From: Proteus faecis
GTDB taxonomy: Bacteria; Pseudomonadota; Gammaproteobacteria; Enterobacterales; Enterobacteriaceae
Direction of reading: 5' to 3'
Assembly: GCF_003144395.1 (NCBI RefSeq)
Contig: NZ_PENZ01000035.1
Location: forward strand, 1-55,120
Length of the DNA stretch: 55,120 bases
Shown: one piece after another, positions 1 through 7,850 of the stretch
Position numbering within the stretch: the first letter of the stretch is position 1
Layout of the letters: the number at the start of each line of letters is the position of its first letter
Notes under the pieces: model-generated
Told to the model about the DNA's origin: nothing
The model's database searches: none
Seen by the model: only the letters and a program-made list of their open reading frames with translations
Made by a program: the position numbers and the translations under genes

Positions 1-17
1 ACGCCTGATTGATCTTT

Positions 18-70
18 AAAGCCCTGCGGGCTTTTCGCCTTATATCCTCGCCCGCATTGGGCGAGGGTTT
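18..70 (+). terminator. Tandem terminator-like hairpins at the window edge
   Basis: Two hairpins follow each other: AAAGCCC/GGGCTTTT at 18-35, then CCTCGCCC/GGGCGAGG at 46-67 followed by TTT. They probably end a plus-strand gene lying before the window; that gene is not visible. Confidence 0.55.
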
Positions 71-127
71 ACGGCGTTTTTGCTAACCTAATTCGCACTT
101 TTTGCCAATGAATGTACCTTTGATATC

Positions 128-159
128 TTGACTCTGGACTCTACTCCAAGCTGTAAAGT
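128..159 (+). promoter_or_regulatory. ZntR-type (MerR family) promoter of zntA
   Basis: A -35 box TTGACT (128-133) and a -10 box TAAAGT (154-159) are separated by 20 bp instead of 17. The spacer contains an interrupted dyad CTGGACT/CTCCAAG. Over-long spacers holding a dyad are the hallmark of MerR-family activated promoters, and this one closely resembles the known ZntR-controlled zntA promoter. Zinc-loaded ZntR would be expected to untwist it. The zntR gene itself is not in the window. Confidence 0.8.
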
Positions 160-213
160 ACTTATCAGATAAATGAATTTAGACTTTACTTTGTTAAACA
201 AGGAGAGCCAGTT

Positions 214-2562
214 ATGACTAAACATGCTCATCAACACAATAAACATACCGATGCTTGCTGCTCAAGCTCTCAATGTTGTTCAGGTCACACAGAGAATAGT
301 ACGCACTCACATACTAAAAGTGGACATTCACACACCAAAATAGATAAAAGTGATCCTGAATGCGAGGATGAGCATCACCACGGACACTCCCACGAACATG
401 CTCATGAAAGCTGTGATATCAACGCCCCTGTTTCTAACGTTGAGCCTGAAAAAGTAGCACAGCAACGCTTTAGTTGGAAAGTGCAAGGAATGGATTGCCC
501 GAGTTGCGCTCAAAAGATCGAAACAGCAGCGCTCAAAGTCACAGGCGTAAAACAAGCAAAAGTGCTTTTTGCCACCGAAAAATTGGTCGTTGATGCTGAT
601 AGTGATCTACGCGCGGATGTGATTGCTGCAATTAACAGCGCTGGTTTTGAACTTTTTGATCTCTCATCACCTCAATCTAAAAAAAGCACTAAGCAGAGTC
701 TTTTAAAAGAGAGCTCATTTGTTATTGTCTTGGCACTTTTAATGGCAATTAGCTGGGGCGTAGAGTTTATTGATCCTCAAGCAGGTCGTACTGCCTTTAT
801 TGCAACAACGTTAATTGGTTTATTCCCCATTGTGAAAAAGGCACTACAACTTATTCGCAATGGTACCCCCTTCGCTATAGAAACATTGATGAGTGTTGCC
901 GCAATTGGTGCACTATTTATTAATGCTACCGAAGAAGCAGCGATGGTTATTTTGCTGTTTATGATTGGTGAAATGCTGGAGTCTTATGCTGCAGGACGTG
1001 CTCGTCGTGGCGTGAGTGCATTAATGGCTTTAGTGCCAGAAGAAGCGACATTAATCAAAGAGGGGAAAAAACAGACGATCCCTGTTGCACAATTACGTCC
1101 CGGCGACATTATTGAAATTGCACCAGGTTCACGTTTGCCAACAGATGCGGAATTAATTAGTGCATTTGCAAGCTTTGATGAAAGCGCATTGACGGGTGAA
1201 TCTGTACCTGTAGAACGCCTACAAGGCGAAAAAGTAGCTGCAGGTTGTTTATCTGTAGATAGATCTGTGCAAATGAAAGTAGTCTCAGAACAAGGGCAAA
1301 ATGCTATCGACCGTATTTTGCAATTAATTGAAGAAGCTGAAGAGCGTAGAGCCCCTATTGAGCGCTTTATTGACCGCTTTAGCCGTTACTATACACCTGC
1401 AATTATGCTGTTCTCTGCGCTAGTTATCATTGTTCCACCACTGTTGTTCTCACAGCCGTGGGAAACATGGATTTATCGCGGTTTAACCCTATTACTTATT
1501 GGTTGTCCTTGTGCTTTGGTTATCTCCACACCCGCCGCAATTACTTCAGCATTAGCAGCAGCCACTAAACGTGGAGCGCTAATCAAAGGCGGAGCAGCAT
1601 TAGAACAATTAGGCACTGTTAATACTATCGCATTAGATAAAACAGGTACCTTAACTGAAGGGAAACCTCAAGTTACTGATGTTGTCGCTGAAGCTGGATT
1701 TAATGAAAAAGAAGTACTGACTTTTGCTTCATCCGTAGAAATAGGCTCTCATCACCCATTGGCAAAAGCCATTATCAATAAAGCACAAGATGAAGGTGTG
1801 CTTGTTGTTGAAGCAGAAGATCGTAAAGCGCTAGCAGGTAAAGGCATTGAAGGTTATTTAAATAGCCAACATATTCTAGTAAGTGCACCTTCTCAATTAT
1901 CAGAAGCCACATCGCTCTCTTCTCAGTGGCAACAAGAAGTTGCACGTCTTGAAGATGAAGGCAAAACCGTGGTTATCGTATTAAAAGAGAGCCAACTTGT
2001 CGGTATTATTGCTATGCAAGATACCTTACGCAATGATGCTGTTGAATCAATGAAATTATTGAAAGAGATGAACATCAATGCCGTTATGCTAACGGGTGAT
2101 AATCCAAGAGCAGCTGCGGCGATTGCGAAAAAACTCGGTATGGATTTCCGAGCAGGATTACTGCCTGAAGATAAAGTGACTTCAGTAATGGAAATCAGCA
2201 AAAAGCATAACACAATGATGGTGGGTGACGGTATCAATGATGCGCCAGCAATGAAGGCTGCCACTATTGGTGTCGCAATGGGAAGTGGTACGGACGTTGC
2301 GCTTGAAACAGCTGATGCGGCATTAACACATAACCGTTTAACAGGCTTACCTGAAATTATTAAGTTATCTCGTGCGACACGTAAAATTATCCGTGAAAAC
2401 ATCACAATAGCATTGGGCTTAAAAGCGATATTCTTAGTAACAAGCTTATTAGGTATAACTGGGCTTTGGGTTGCAGTTCTTGCTGATTCCGGCGCAACAG
2501 CACTGGTTACAGCCAATGCGGTCAGGCTGTTAAGAGTAAAAATTAATGCCTCAAATAAATAA
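214..2562 (+). CDS. zntA: Zn(II)/Cd(II)/Pb(II)-exporting P1B-type ATPase ZntA
   Basis: This inner-membrane P-type ATPase (782 aa) pumps Zn2+, Cd2+ and Pb2+ out of the cytoplasm. Residues 1-70 are a His- and Cys-rich tail with CC pairs at 15-16 and 21-22 and several HxH clusters. An HMA metal-binding domain with GMDCPSC (92-98) follows, then the membrane core with the CPC ion-binding motif (C431 and C433), the phosphorylation motif DKTGTLT (Asp475) and the hinge motif GDGINDAP. The protein is about 50 residues longer than E. coli ZntA, and the extra length is the His-rich tail. The start is preceded by an AGGAG box. The order zntA-tusA-yhhQ is the same as in E. coli. Expression is expected to follow zinc through the MerR-type promoter just upstream. 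Confidence 0.96.
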   Translation: MTKHAHQHNKHTDACCSSSQCCSGHTENSTHSHTKSGHSHTKIDKSDPECEDEHHHGHSHEHAHESCDINAPVSNVEPEKVAQQRFSWKVQGMDCPSCAQKIETAALKVTGVKQAKVLFATEKLVVDADSDLRADVIAAINSAGFELFDLSSPQSKKSTKQSLLKESSFVIVLALLMAISWGVEFIDPQAGRTAFIATTLIGLFPIVKKALQLIRNGTPFAIETLMSVAAIGALFINATEEAAMVILLFMIGEMLESYAAGRARRGVSALMALVPEEATLIKEGKKQTIPVAQLRPGDIIEIAPGSRLPTDAELISAFASFDESALTGESVPVERLQGEKVAAGCLSVDRSVQMKVVSEQGQNAIDRILQLIEEAEERRAPIERFIDRFSRYYTPAIMLFSALVIIVPPLLFSQPWETWIYRGLTLLLIGCPCALVISTPAAITSALAAATKRGALIKGGAALEQLGTVNTIALDKTGTLTEGKPQVTDVVAEAGFNEKEVLTFASSVEIGSHHPLAKAIINKAQDEGVLVVEAEDRKALAGKGIEGYLNSQHILVSAPSQLSEATSLSSQWQQEVARLEDEGKTVVIVLKESQLVGIIAMQDTLRNDAVESMKLLKEMNINAVMLTGDNPRAAAAIAKKLGMDFRAGLLPEDKVTSVMEISKKHNTMMVGDGINDAPAMKAATIGVAMGSGTDVALETADAALTHNRLTGLPEIIKLSRATRKIIRENITIALGLKAIFLVTSLLGITGLWVAVLADSGATALVTANAVRLLRVKINASNK

Positions 2563-2586
2563 AGAGTAAGCACGCTAAAATAACAA

Positions 2587-2626
2587 AACCCAAACCTCAG
2601 TTAATCTGGAGTTTGGGTTCTTTTTT
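2587..2626. terminator. Terminator between convergent zntA and tusA
   Basis: The arms AACCCAAAC (2587-2595) and GTTTGGGTT (2611-2619) form a hairpin followed by a C and six T on the plus strand. It lies between two convergent genes and clearly serves zntA; it may also stop tusA transcripts. Confidence 0.8.
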
Positions 2627-2658
2627 AGCGCGAAGCTAAGCAATATTTACAGCCTAAA

Positions 2659-2913
2659 TTACAAATTACTCTCTTTTTTACGGATAAGATAACGATAAGG
2701 TGCAGATTGCGTCTCTTGATTTAATAAATCATGTTCCATAAAACGGCAAAAGCCGGGAATATCCCGCACTGTGGCAGGATCATCAGCTATCACTAATAAT
2801 ATCTCACCTAATGCCATATTTCTTATGGTCTTACGTACTAACATCACAGGCTCAGGGCAACGTAGTCCTAGCGTATCTAATGTCTTAGTTGCATCATCAA
2901 ATTGAGCATTCAT
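2659..2913 (-). CDS. tusA: Sulfur carrier protein TusA
   Basis: TusA accepts persulfide sulfur from IscS and passes it to the TusBCD-TusE relay for 2-thiouridine formation in tRNA; it also affects sulfur allocation to molybdenum cofactor. The SirA/TusA fold signature LRCPEPV is present, with the persulfide-carrying Cys at residue 19 of an 84-residue protein, and the C-terminal YRYLIRK matches the family. The reading frame extends 13 codons further upstream, but starting at the Met before [12 protein letters not shown] gives the normal family length; no strong ribosome binding site decides between starts. The gene lies convergent to zntA and next to yhhQ as in E. coli. Confidence 0.9.
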   Translation of the reverse strand: MNAQFDDATKTLDTLGLRCPEPVMLVRKTIRNMALGEILLVIADDPATVRDIPGFCRFMEHDLLNQETQSAPYRYLIRKKESNL

Positions 2914-3086
2914 TCTATTAACCATTCTTATTGCACTGACAGATTGTGTCATTATATCGCATATCTCGCTTTCATGTTCACATCACGACACATTAAACAC
3001 AAAGGTATTTCTTCCTGATCTTTGCTTTTGTTGCGCAACAGGCGTATTATGCGCATCCTCTCATTTAAGAGAGAAATCACTGTTTT

Positions 3087-3118
3087 ATTGGGTTCCCTCA
3101 CCCCAATCACTAAAAAGG
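3087..3118 (+). ncRNA. preQ1-I riboswitch candidate upstream of yhhQ
   Basis: Stem ATTGGG (3087-3092) pairs with CCCAAT (3102-3107), enclosing loop TTCCCTCAC. The A-rich tail CACTAAAAAGG follows and contains the yhhQ Shine-Dalgarno AAAGG (3114-3118). This is the layout of class I preQ1 riboswitches: short hairpin, A-rich tail, and a pseudoknot that captures the ribosome site. CCT at 3096-3098 can pair with AGG at 3116-3118. YhhQ imports queuosine precursors, so translational repression by preQ1 is biologically coherent. The call rests on pattern and context, not on a covariance model. Confidence 0.72.
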
Positions 3119-3126
3119 TACAATTT

Positions 3127-3801
3127 ATGTATACGTTTACTCCCCGCCAAAAAGCGGTGGCACTGTTATGGCTTTCTTTATTTCATATCCTGATAATTAC
3201 TTCTAGTAACTATCTTGTGCAATTGCCTATTTCTATTTTTGGTTTCCATACCACTTGGGGTGCCTTTACCTTTCCGTTTATTTTTCTGGCAACAGATTTA
3301 ACGGTTCGTATTTATGGTGCACCACTTGCCAGACGCATTATTACTGCCGTTATGCTACCCGCATTAGCGATTTCATACCTGATCTCAACGCTCTTTTTCC
3401 AAGGAAGTTGGCAGGGTTTTGCCTCATTAGCTGATTTTAATATCATGGTAGCAAGAATTGCGACAGCAAGCTTTATGGCTTATGTGTTAGGTCAAATCAT
3501 GGATGTCTCTGTCTTTAATCGTTTAAGACAACAACAAAAATGGTGGGTAGCACCTAGTGCAGCAATGTTCTTTGGTAATTTACTCGACACACTCGCATTC
3601 TTCTTTATTGCTTTTTATCGTAGTACTGACGTATTTATGGCAGAGAATTGGATTGAAATTGCATTAGTTGACTACGTGTTTAAATTGACCATTTGTATGC
3701 TATTTTTCTTGCCTGCTTATGGTGTTTTATTGAATTTTATTTTGCGTTACTTTTTCGCACAAGAAAATCAAAAACAAGATTATGCTGAAATTCGCTCATA
3801 A
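3127..3801 (+). CDS. yhhQ: Queuosine precursor transporter YhhQ
   Basis: This inner-membrane protein (224 aa, about six membrane segments) belongs to the YhhQ/VUT1 family, which imports the queuosine precursors preQ0 and preQ1. Family signatures are visible: ITSSNYLVQLP near the N-terminus, WGAFTFPFIFLATDLTVRI, and DTLAFFFIAF. The open frame runs back to 3022, but the ATG at 3127, nine bases after an AAAGG ribosome site, matches the family length and the MYTFTPRQK start. The leader contains a preQ1-I-like riboswitch. The gene is divergent from tusA. Confidence 0.93.
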   Translation: MYTFTPRQKAVALLWLSLFHILIITSSNYLVQLPISIFGFHTTWGAFTFPFIFLATDLTVRIYGAPLARRIITAVMLPALAISYLISTLFFQGSWQGFASLADFNIMVARIATASFMAYVLGQIMDVSVFNRLRQQQKWWVAPSAAMFFGNLLDTLAFFFIAFYRSTDVFMAENWIEIALVDYVFKLTICMLFFLPAYGVLLNFILRYFFAQENQKQDYAEIRS

Positions 3802-4166
3802 TCTGCCTCACCTCGCAAAAAAATAATGATTTTAATGTCATAATTCCAAACAATAAAGCTTCATAAGCTAATTTTATGGAGCTTTATTCTAAATGCAATA
3901 ATTTATTATTTTACATAAATATTTCGTATTGTAATTAATTAGCATGATTAGTTAAATAACTCACAAAATATTACTTAAATATCAATATTAGGATGTTTTT
4001 TGCATGCTAATATAAAAACGATTAATTATTTTCAATGAAATATTTTATTCATCTATTAGACTGTTAATGTATTTAAGTTCATCTCCATAAAATTCAATGT
4101 CAATTGGGATGACAAGCCCCACCATAAGGATTTTTTACTCTCTTTTGCGAATAGTAGGAGTCTATT
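3802..4166 (+). other. AT-rich leader region before gldA
   Basis: There is no credible gene in these 365 bases. The region is very AT-rich, and an AGGAG ribosome site lies at 4156-4160. It presumably carries the gldA promoter, but I could not pick a convincing operator or terminator. Confidence 0.5.
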
Positions 4167-5270
4167 ATGTTAAAAGTTATTCAATCCCCCGCTAAATATA
4201 TTCAAGGGCCAGATGCGCTATACCATATTGGCAAATACGCAAAACCTTTTGGCGATAGAGCTCTGATTATTGCCGATAAATTTGTTATGGATCTCGTCGG
4301 AAGTACCGTCAAAGACAGTATGTCTCAATATGAAGTGAATGGGCACTTTGAACTGTTTAATGGTGAATGCACACACAACGAAATCAATCGACTATCTGAA
4401 CTTGCAAAAGAACAAGCCTCTCTTGTGATTATTGGCGTTGGTGGTGGAAAAACATTAGATACAGCCAAAGCTGTTGCCTATAAATGCCAGCTTCCTGTTG
4501 TTATCTCCCCAACCATTGCTTCTACTGATGCCCCCACAAGTGCACTTTCTGTAATTTATACTGAATTAGGCGCATTTGATAGTTACCTTTTCTATCCAAC
4601 CAATCCTGATGTGGTCGTGATGGACACAAATATCATCGCTTCTGCGCCTGCGCGTTTATTAGTAGCTGGAATGGGAGATGCTTTAGCAACCTACTTCGAA
4701 GCAAGAGCCTGTAGTCATGCTCAAAAGCAGACTATGGCAGGGGGTAAATCAACACTAGCAGCCCTAGCTTTAGCTGAACTTTGCTATAACACTCTTTTAG
4801 AAGATGGTTATAAAGCAAAACTCGCCGTAAGCCGTGGTGTTTGTACAGCCGCGGTAGAAAATATTATTGAAGCTAATACCTTCTTAAGTGGTATCGGTTT
4901 TGAAAGTGCGGGTCTGGCGGCCGCCCATGCCATTCATAATGGATTTACAGCATTAGAAGAGTGTCACAACATGTATCATGGTGAAAAAGTTGCCTTTGGT
5001 ACATTAGTTCAATTAGTTTTAGAAAACAGTCCATTAGAAGAATTAGAGGAGTTCCTTGATTTCTGTATTTTGGTCGGATTACCTGTCACTTTAGAAGAGC
5101 TGGGTATCAATGCAACAGGTGATGAATTAAATGAAAAAATCATGGCGGTTGCTGAACTAAGTTGTGCTGAAGGTGAGACAATTTACAACATGCCATTTGA
5201 TATCGATTCCGATAAAGTTTATGCCGCGATTTTAACCGCAGACCAATTAGGACGAGAATGGCTTTATTAA
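4167..5270 (+). CDS. gldA: Glycerol dehydrogenase GldA
   Basis: GldA is an NAD+-dependent, zinc-requiring dehydrogenase of the iron-containing alcohol dehydrogenase superfamily that converts glycerol to dihydroxyacetone. It is cytosolic and 367 aa long, the usual size. The NAD-binding motif GVGGGKTLDTAKA is present, as are STDAPTSALSVIY and the zinc ligands Asp171, His254 (AAHAIHNG) and His271 (MYHGEK). The gene is followed 60 bp later by a DhaM-like gene, so it sits in a dihydroxyacetone context. The usual partners dhaK and dhaL are not in this window, so where the dihydroxyacetone goes cannot be read here. Confidence 0.95.
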   Translation: MLKVIQSPAKYIQGPDALYHIGKYAKPFGDRALIIADKFVMDLVGSTVKDSMSQYEVNGHFELFNGECTHNEINRLSELAKEQASLVIIGVGGGKTLDTAKAVAYKCQLPVVISPTIASTDAPTSALSVIYTELGAFDSYLFYPTNPDVVVMDTNIIASAPARLLVAGMGDALATYFEARACSHAQKQTMAGGKSTLAALALAELCYNTLLEDGYKAKLAVSRGVCTAAVENIIEANTFLSGIGFESAGLAAAHAIHNGFTALEECHNMYHGEKVAFGTLVQLVLENSPLEELEEFLDFCILVGLPVTLEELGINATGDELNEKIMAVAELSCAEGETIYNMPFDIDSDKVYAAILTADQLGREWLY

Positions 5271-5280
5271 AGCCTGAGTA

Positions 5281-5304
5281 AACAGGGAGTGTTTATCTCC
5301 CTGT
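5281..5304 (+). other. Hairpin between gldA and the DhaM-like gene
   Basis: AACAGGGAG (5281-5289) and CTCCCTGTT (5297-5305) form a nine-base-pair stem with a short loop. It has no proper T-run behind it and sits 25 bases before the next start codon. It may partly terminate or process the gldA transcript, setting the ratio of the two proteins. Confidence 0.5.
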
Positions 5305-5330
5305 TTATATTTACAAAAAAAGGGGGCTTT

Positions 5331-6482
5331 ATGGTCAGTATCGTATTAGTTTCAAAGAGCCTTACACTCGCTAATGGTATTAAAGAGCTCGTTAATCAAA
5401 CTGTAAATCACCAAGTAAAAATTGCCATTGCGACCAACTATCAAACACCTTCTGATCTTGCTAATGAAGTGTCACCAGAAACTATACTTTCCACGATTAA
5501 AAAGTGTTATAGCAAACAAGGTGTACTGGTTTTACTCGATACTTATCATTCAGCACAAAATGCCGCACTCGCCATCGCTAATCTTGAGCATAACATTGCC
5601 ATTAACGTCACATTAAGTTCGGCGCCGATTGTTGAAGGTACCTTGGCTGCTGCCAATAGTATTGCGCTAGGAGCCTCGCTTGAGGAGGCAGAAAAGGCAG
5701 CACATAAAACCATTACAATTAAAAAACTGCAATTAGGCGAAAATCTTCTTAATTTTAATATTCTCCCTAAAAACACAAATTACGAACCAGTCAAAACACT
5801 CACTGCACCGGTTTGGCTATACCCTTATCATCGTTTCGTGATCCCTCGTAAAAAAATATCCTCCCATTTATTACTTGAGGAGCAAAAACGCCTCGTAAAA
5901 GCAATTGAGCGATCTAAAAAGGATATAGACTGGTTAACTGAAGAAGCGCATAGCAAAATTGGTGAACAATATGCCCATATTTTTTCTAGTCACCGCTTCT
6001 TATTAGAAAATACCGAATTACAACTGACTGTATGCAGTATGATAAGTAAACATCACTGCAATGCTGAATTTGCCTTACAGCAAACATTCATTGATTTAAT
6101 AGATACTTATGCACAAATGGATGATGATAATATGCGTGCTCGTGAAAGTGATTTAGATGATATTTTATCTCGATTACTACGCTATTTAACCTCTGCTCCT
6201 CCTCCAATCTCGGATCCTCCTTATACAAACACAATTCTGGTGACAAAACAGCTTTCTCCCTCCACGTTGATGGCTCTTGATACCAATAAGATTAAAGGCA
6301 TTTTATTAAGTCATGGCAATCCACTGTCTAATACAACTGTATTAGCCAAAGCATTAGATATTCCAATTATTAACGAGGCGGGAAAACAAGTGCTTTCATT
6401 GACTGATGGGCAAAATATTACACTTAAAAAAGTCCAAAATATTTGGTTTTATCAAAACACCTATATCTCTCATCAAAAATAA
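5331..6482 (+). CDS. DhaM-like PTS protein lacking phosphorylatable histidines
   Basis: The protein (383 aa) resembles DhaM, the multidomain PTS phosphoryl donor of dihydroxyacetone kinase. Residues 1 to about 130 are an EIIA-Dha domain with APIVEGTLAAANS, and about 165-383 are an enzyme I N-terminal-like domain (IFSSHRFLLEN, RARESDLDDILSRLLRYL). Three catalytic features are missing. The EIIA active-site His in the VSHS context is Lys9 (VLVSKS). The HPr domain normally found between the two parts is absent. The enzyme I His in the TSH context is Asn334 (GNPLSNTTV). The frame is intact and begins at an ATG behind a strong AGGGGG box, so this is not an obvious pseudogene. Membership of the family is clear; a non-catalytic, perhaps regulatory role is inference. 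Confidence 0.85.
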   Translation: MVSIVLVSKSLTLANGIKELVNQTVNHQVKIAIATNYQTPSDLANEVSPETILSTIKKCYSKQGVLVLLDTYHSAQNAALAIANLEHNIAINVTLSSAPIVEGTLAAANSIALGASLEEAEKAAHKTITIKKLQLGENLLNFNILPKNTNYEPVKTLTAPVWLYPYHRFVIPRKKISSHLLLEEQKRLVKAIERSKKDIDWLTEEAHSKIGEQYAHIFSSHRFLLENTELQLTVCSMISKHHCNAEFALQQTFIDLIDTYAQMDDDNMRARESDLDDILSRLLRYLTSAPPPISDPPYTNTILVTKQLSPSTLMALDTNKIKGILLSHGNPLSNTTVLAKALDIPIINEAGKQVLSLTDGQNITLKKVQNIWFYQNTYISHQK

Positions 6483-6573
6483 AAGTATTTAAATCACTGG
6501 TGATCCACAGTATCAGGTTATTTAATTTCCTGATGATCTTATGTTTCACATCTTTTTTATTTTTAGTAAAAAA

Positions 6574-6602
6574 AGGGAATAAAAGATCCTCTTTTATTCC
6601 CT
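6574..6602 (-). terminator. Terminator of glpABC
   Basis: AGGGAATAAAAG (6574-6585) pairs with CTTTTATTCCCT (6591-6602). Read on the minus strand it is followed by a run of seven T, so it is a strong intrinsic terminator for glpC. It may also act on the converging DhaM-like gene. Confidence 0.85.
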
Positions 6603-6656
6603 AGCTACTTGTTATCTTAGTAATCAATTACTTTTTTATTATCTAATAGGCAATAC

Positions 6657-7850
6657 TTATAATGCTCTTGCCAATAAACTAATGGGGTGTTCACATTTTT
6701 TCGTTGTTGACATCTCAATTTGCCATTTACAAGTTTCACAATCTGTTATTACCAAATCACAGCCACTCTCTTCAATTTGGCGGAATAAGCCCGCACCAAT
6801 GCCTTGAGCAACATCGTAGTTTTCAGATTTAAAACCGTAAGTTCCAGCAATACCACAGCATTGAGAATCTAAAACAATCACCTCAACACCAGGGATACGT
6901 TTAATTAAATCAATGGAATAGGCTGTCCATCCCATTTTTTCCATATGACAAGGTGTGTGATACACCACTTTTAGTGGGGTGTGTTTCAGTGGTAATTCAC
7001 GCCCTTCTTCTAATAAGCGATAAATATAACGTGTCGCTAATTCAATATTTTCACGTACTTTTGATGTATCAACATCAAGAATATGTTCATACTCATCACG
7101 AATAGTGAAAGTACAAGTTGATGATGTTGCAACAACAGGAATATTGTTTTCAACAATTTTTTCTGTTAGTGATTCAAGGTTGACAGCCGCTTGTTTTTTA
7201 GCTTGCTTAACAAAACCATTCGCAATTAATGCAACACCACAGCATTTTTCGCGTTTTAATAGCTGAACACCAATATCCATTTTGTTAAATACTTTAACTA
7301 AATCTTTCCCTAATTGTGGGTGGTTATAGTTAGCGTAACAACCATGGAAGAAAGCAACTTGATCTTTAAAACGCGCTTGCTCTTCAACTTGCTTTTTCAT
7401 CCAGGTTCTAAATGTACCAAAAGAGTATTTTGGTAATTCGCGACGATGGTCTATTTTAAGTGTTTTATCTAAGATCTTACGTACAGGTTTTAATCCTGTA
7501 ATCGTATTTACTATCGGCGCCATTGGCGTTGATAATGTTCCCATTAAATCCGTATGACTTAAAATAGCATCACGAAGTTTTGGCGTTTTTGTATTGTACT
7601 TCAATTTTGCACGCGAAATGATGTCACCAATCTTCACATCTGACGGACAAGCAACTTCACAACGCTTACAGTTAGTGCAATATTTCAATGCTTCATCATA
7701 AAGCATTGGATCTTTTAAACGTAAACGCTCACCATCTGGGCCGGCTTGTTTAGGACCTGGATAAAGTGGATTTACTTTTGCAACTGGGCAATAAGTAGTA
7801 CAAACAGTACACTTAATGCACGCTTCAAAGCTGTTATCATGTAAACTCAT
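6657..7850 (-). CDS. glpC: Anaerobic glycerol-3-phosphate dehydrogenase subunit C
   Basis: GlpC (397 aa) is the iron-sulfur, membrane-anchoring subunit that passes electrons from GlpAB to the menaquinone pool. Two ferredoxin-type cluster motifs are near the N-terminus: CIKCTVCTTYCP (from residue 11) and CTNCKRCEVACP (about 58-69). Two CCG-type domains follow, with CCGVA and CCGIAGTYG, as in heterodisulfide reductase-like proteins. Its start overlaps the end of glpB by four bases, which implies translational coupling. Glycerol-3-phosphate oxidation here can feed the fumarate and nitrate reductases encoded further along. Confidence 0.96.
   Translation of the reverse strand: MSLHDNSFEACIKCTVCTTYCPVAKVNPLYPGPKQAGPDGERLRLKDPMLYDEALKYCTNCKRCEVACPSDVKIGDIISRAKLKYNTKTPKLRDAILSHTDLMGTLSTPMAPIVNTITGLKPVRKILDKTLKIDHRRELPKYSFGTFRTWMKKQVEEQARFKDQVAFFHGCYANYNHPQLGKDLVKVFNKMDIGVQLLKREKCCGVALIANGFVKQAKKQAAVNLESLTEKIVENNIPVVATSSTCTFTIRDEYEHILDVDTSKVRENIELATRYIYRLLEEGRELPLKHTPLKVVYHTPCHMEKMGWTAYSIDLIKRIPGVEVIVLDSQCCGIAGTYGFKSENYDVAQGIGAGLFRQIEESGCDLVITDCETCKWQIEMSTTKKCEHPISLLARAL

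Noticed and set aside
1923-2573. Long minus-strand frame opposite zntA
   Set aside because: It is the antisense shadow of a strongly conserved ATPase; the translation is low-complexity Ser/Ala/Ile-rich.
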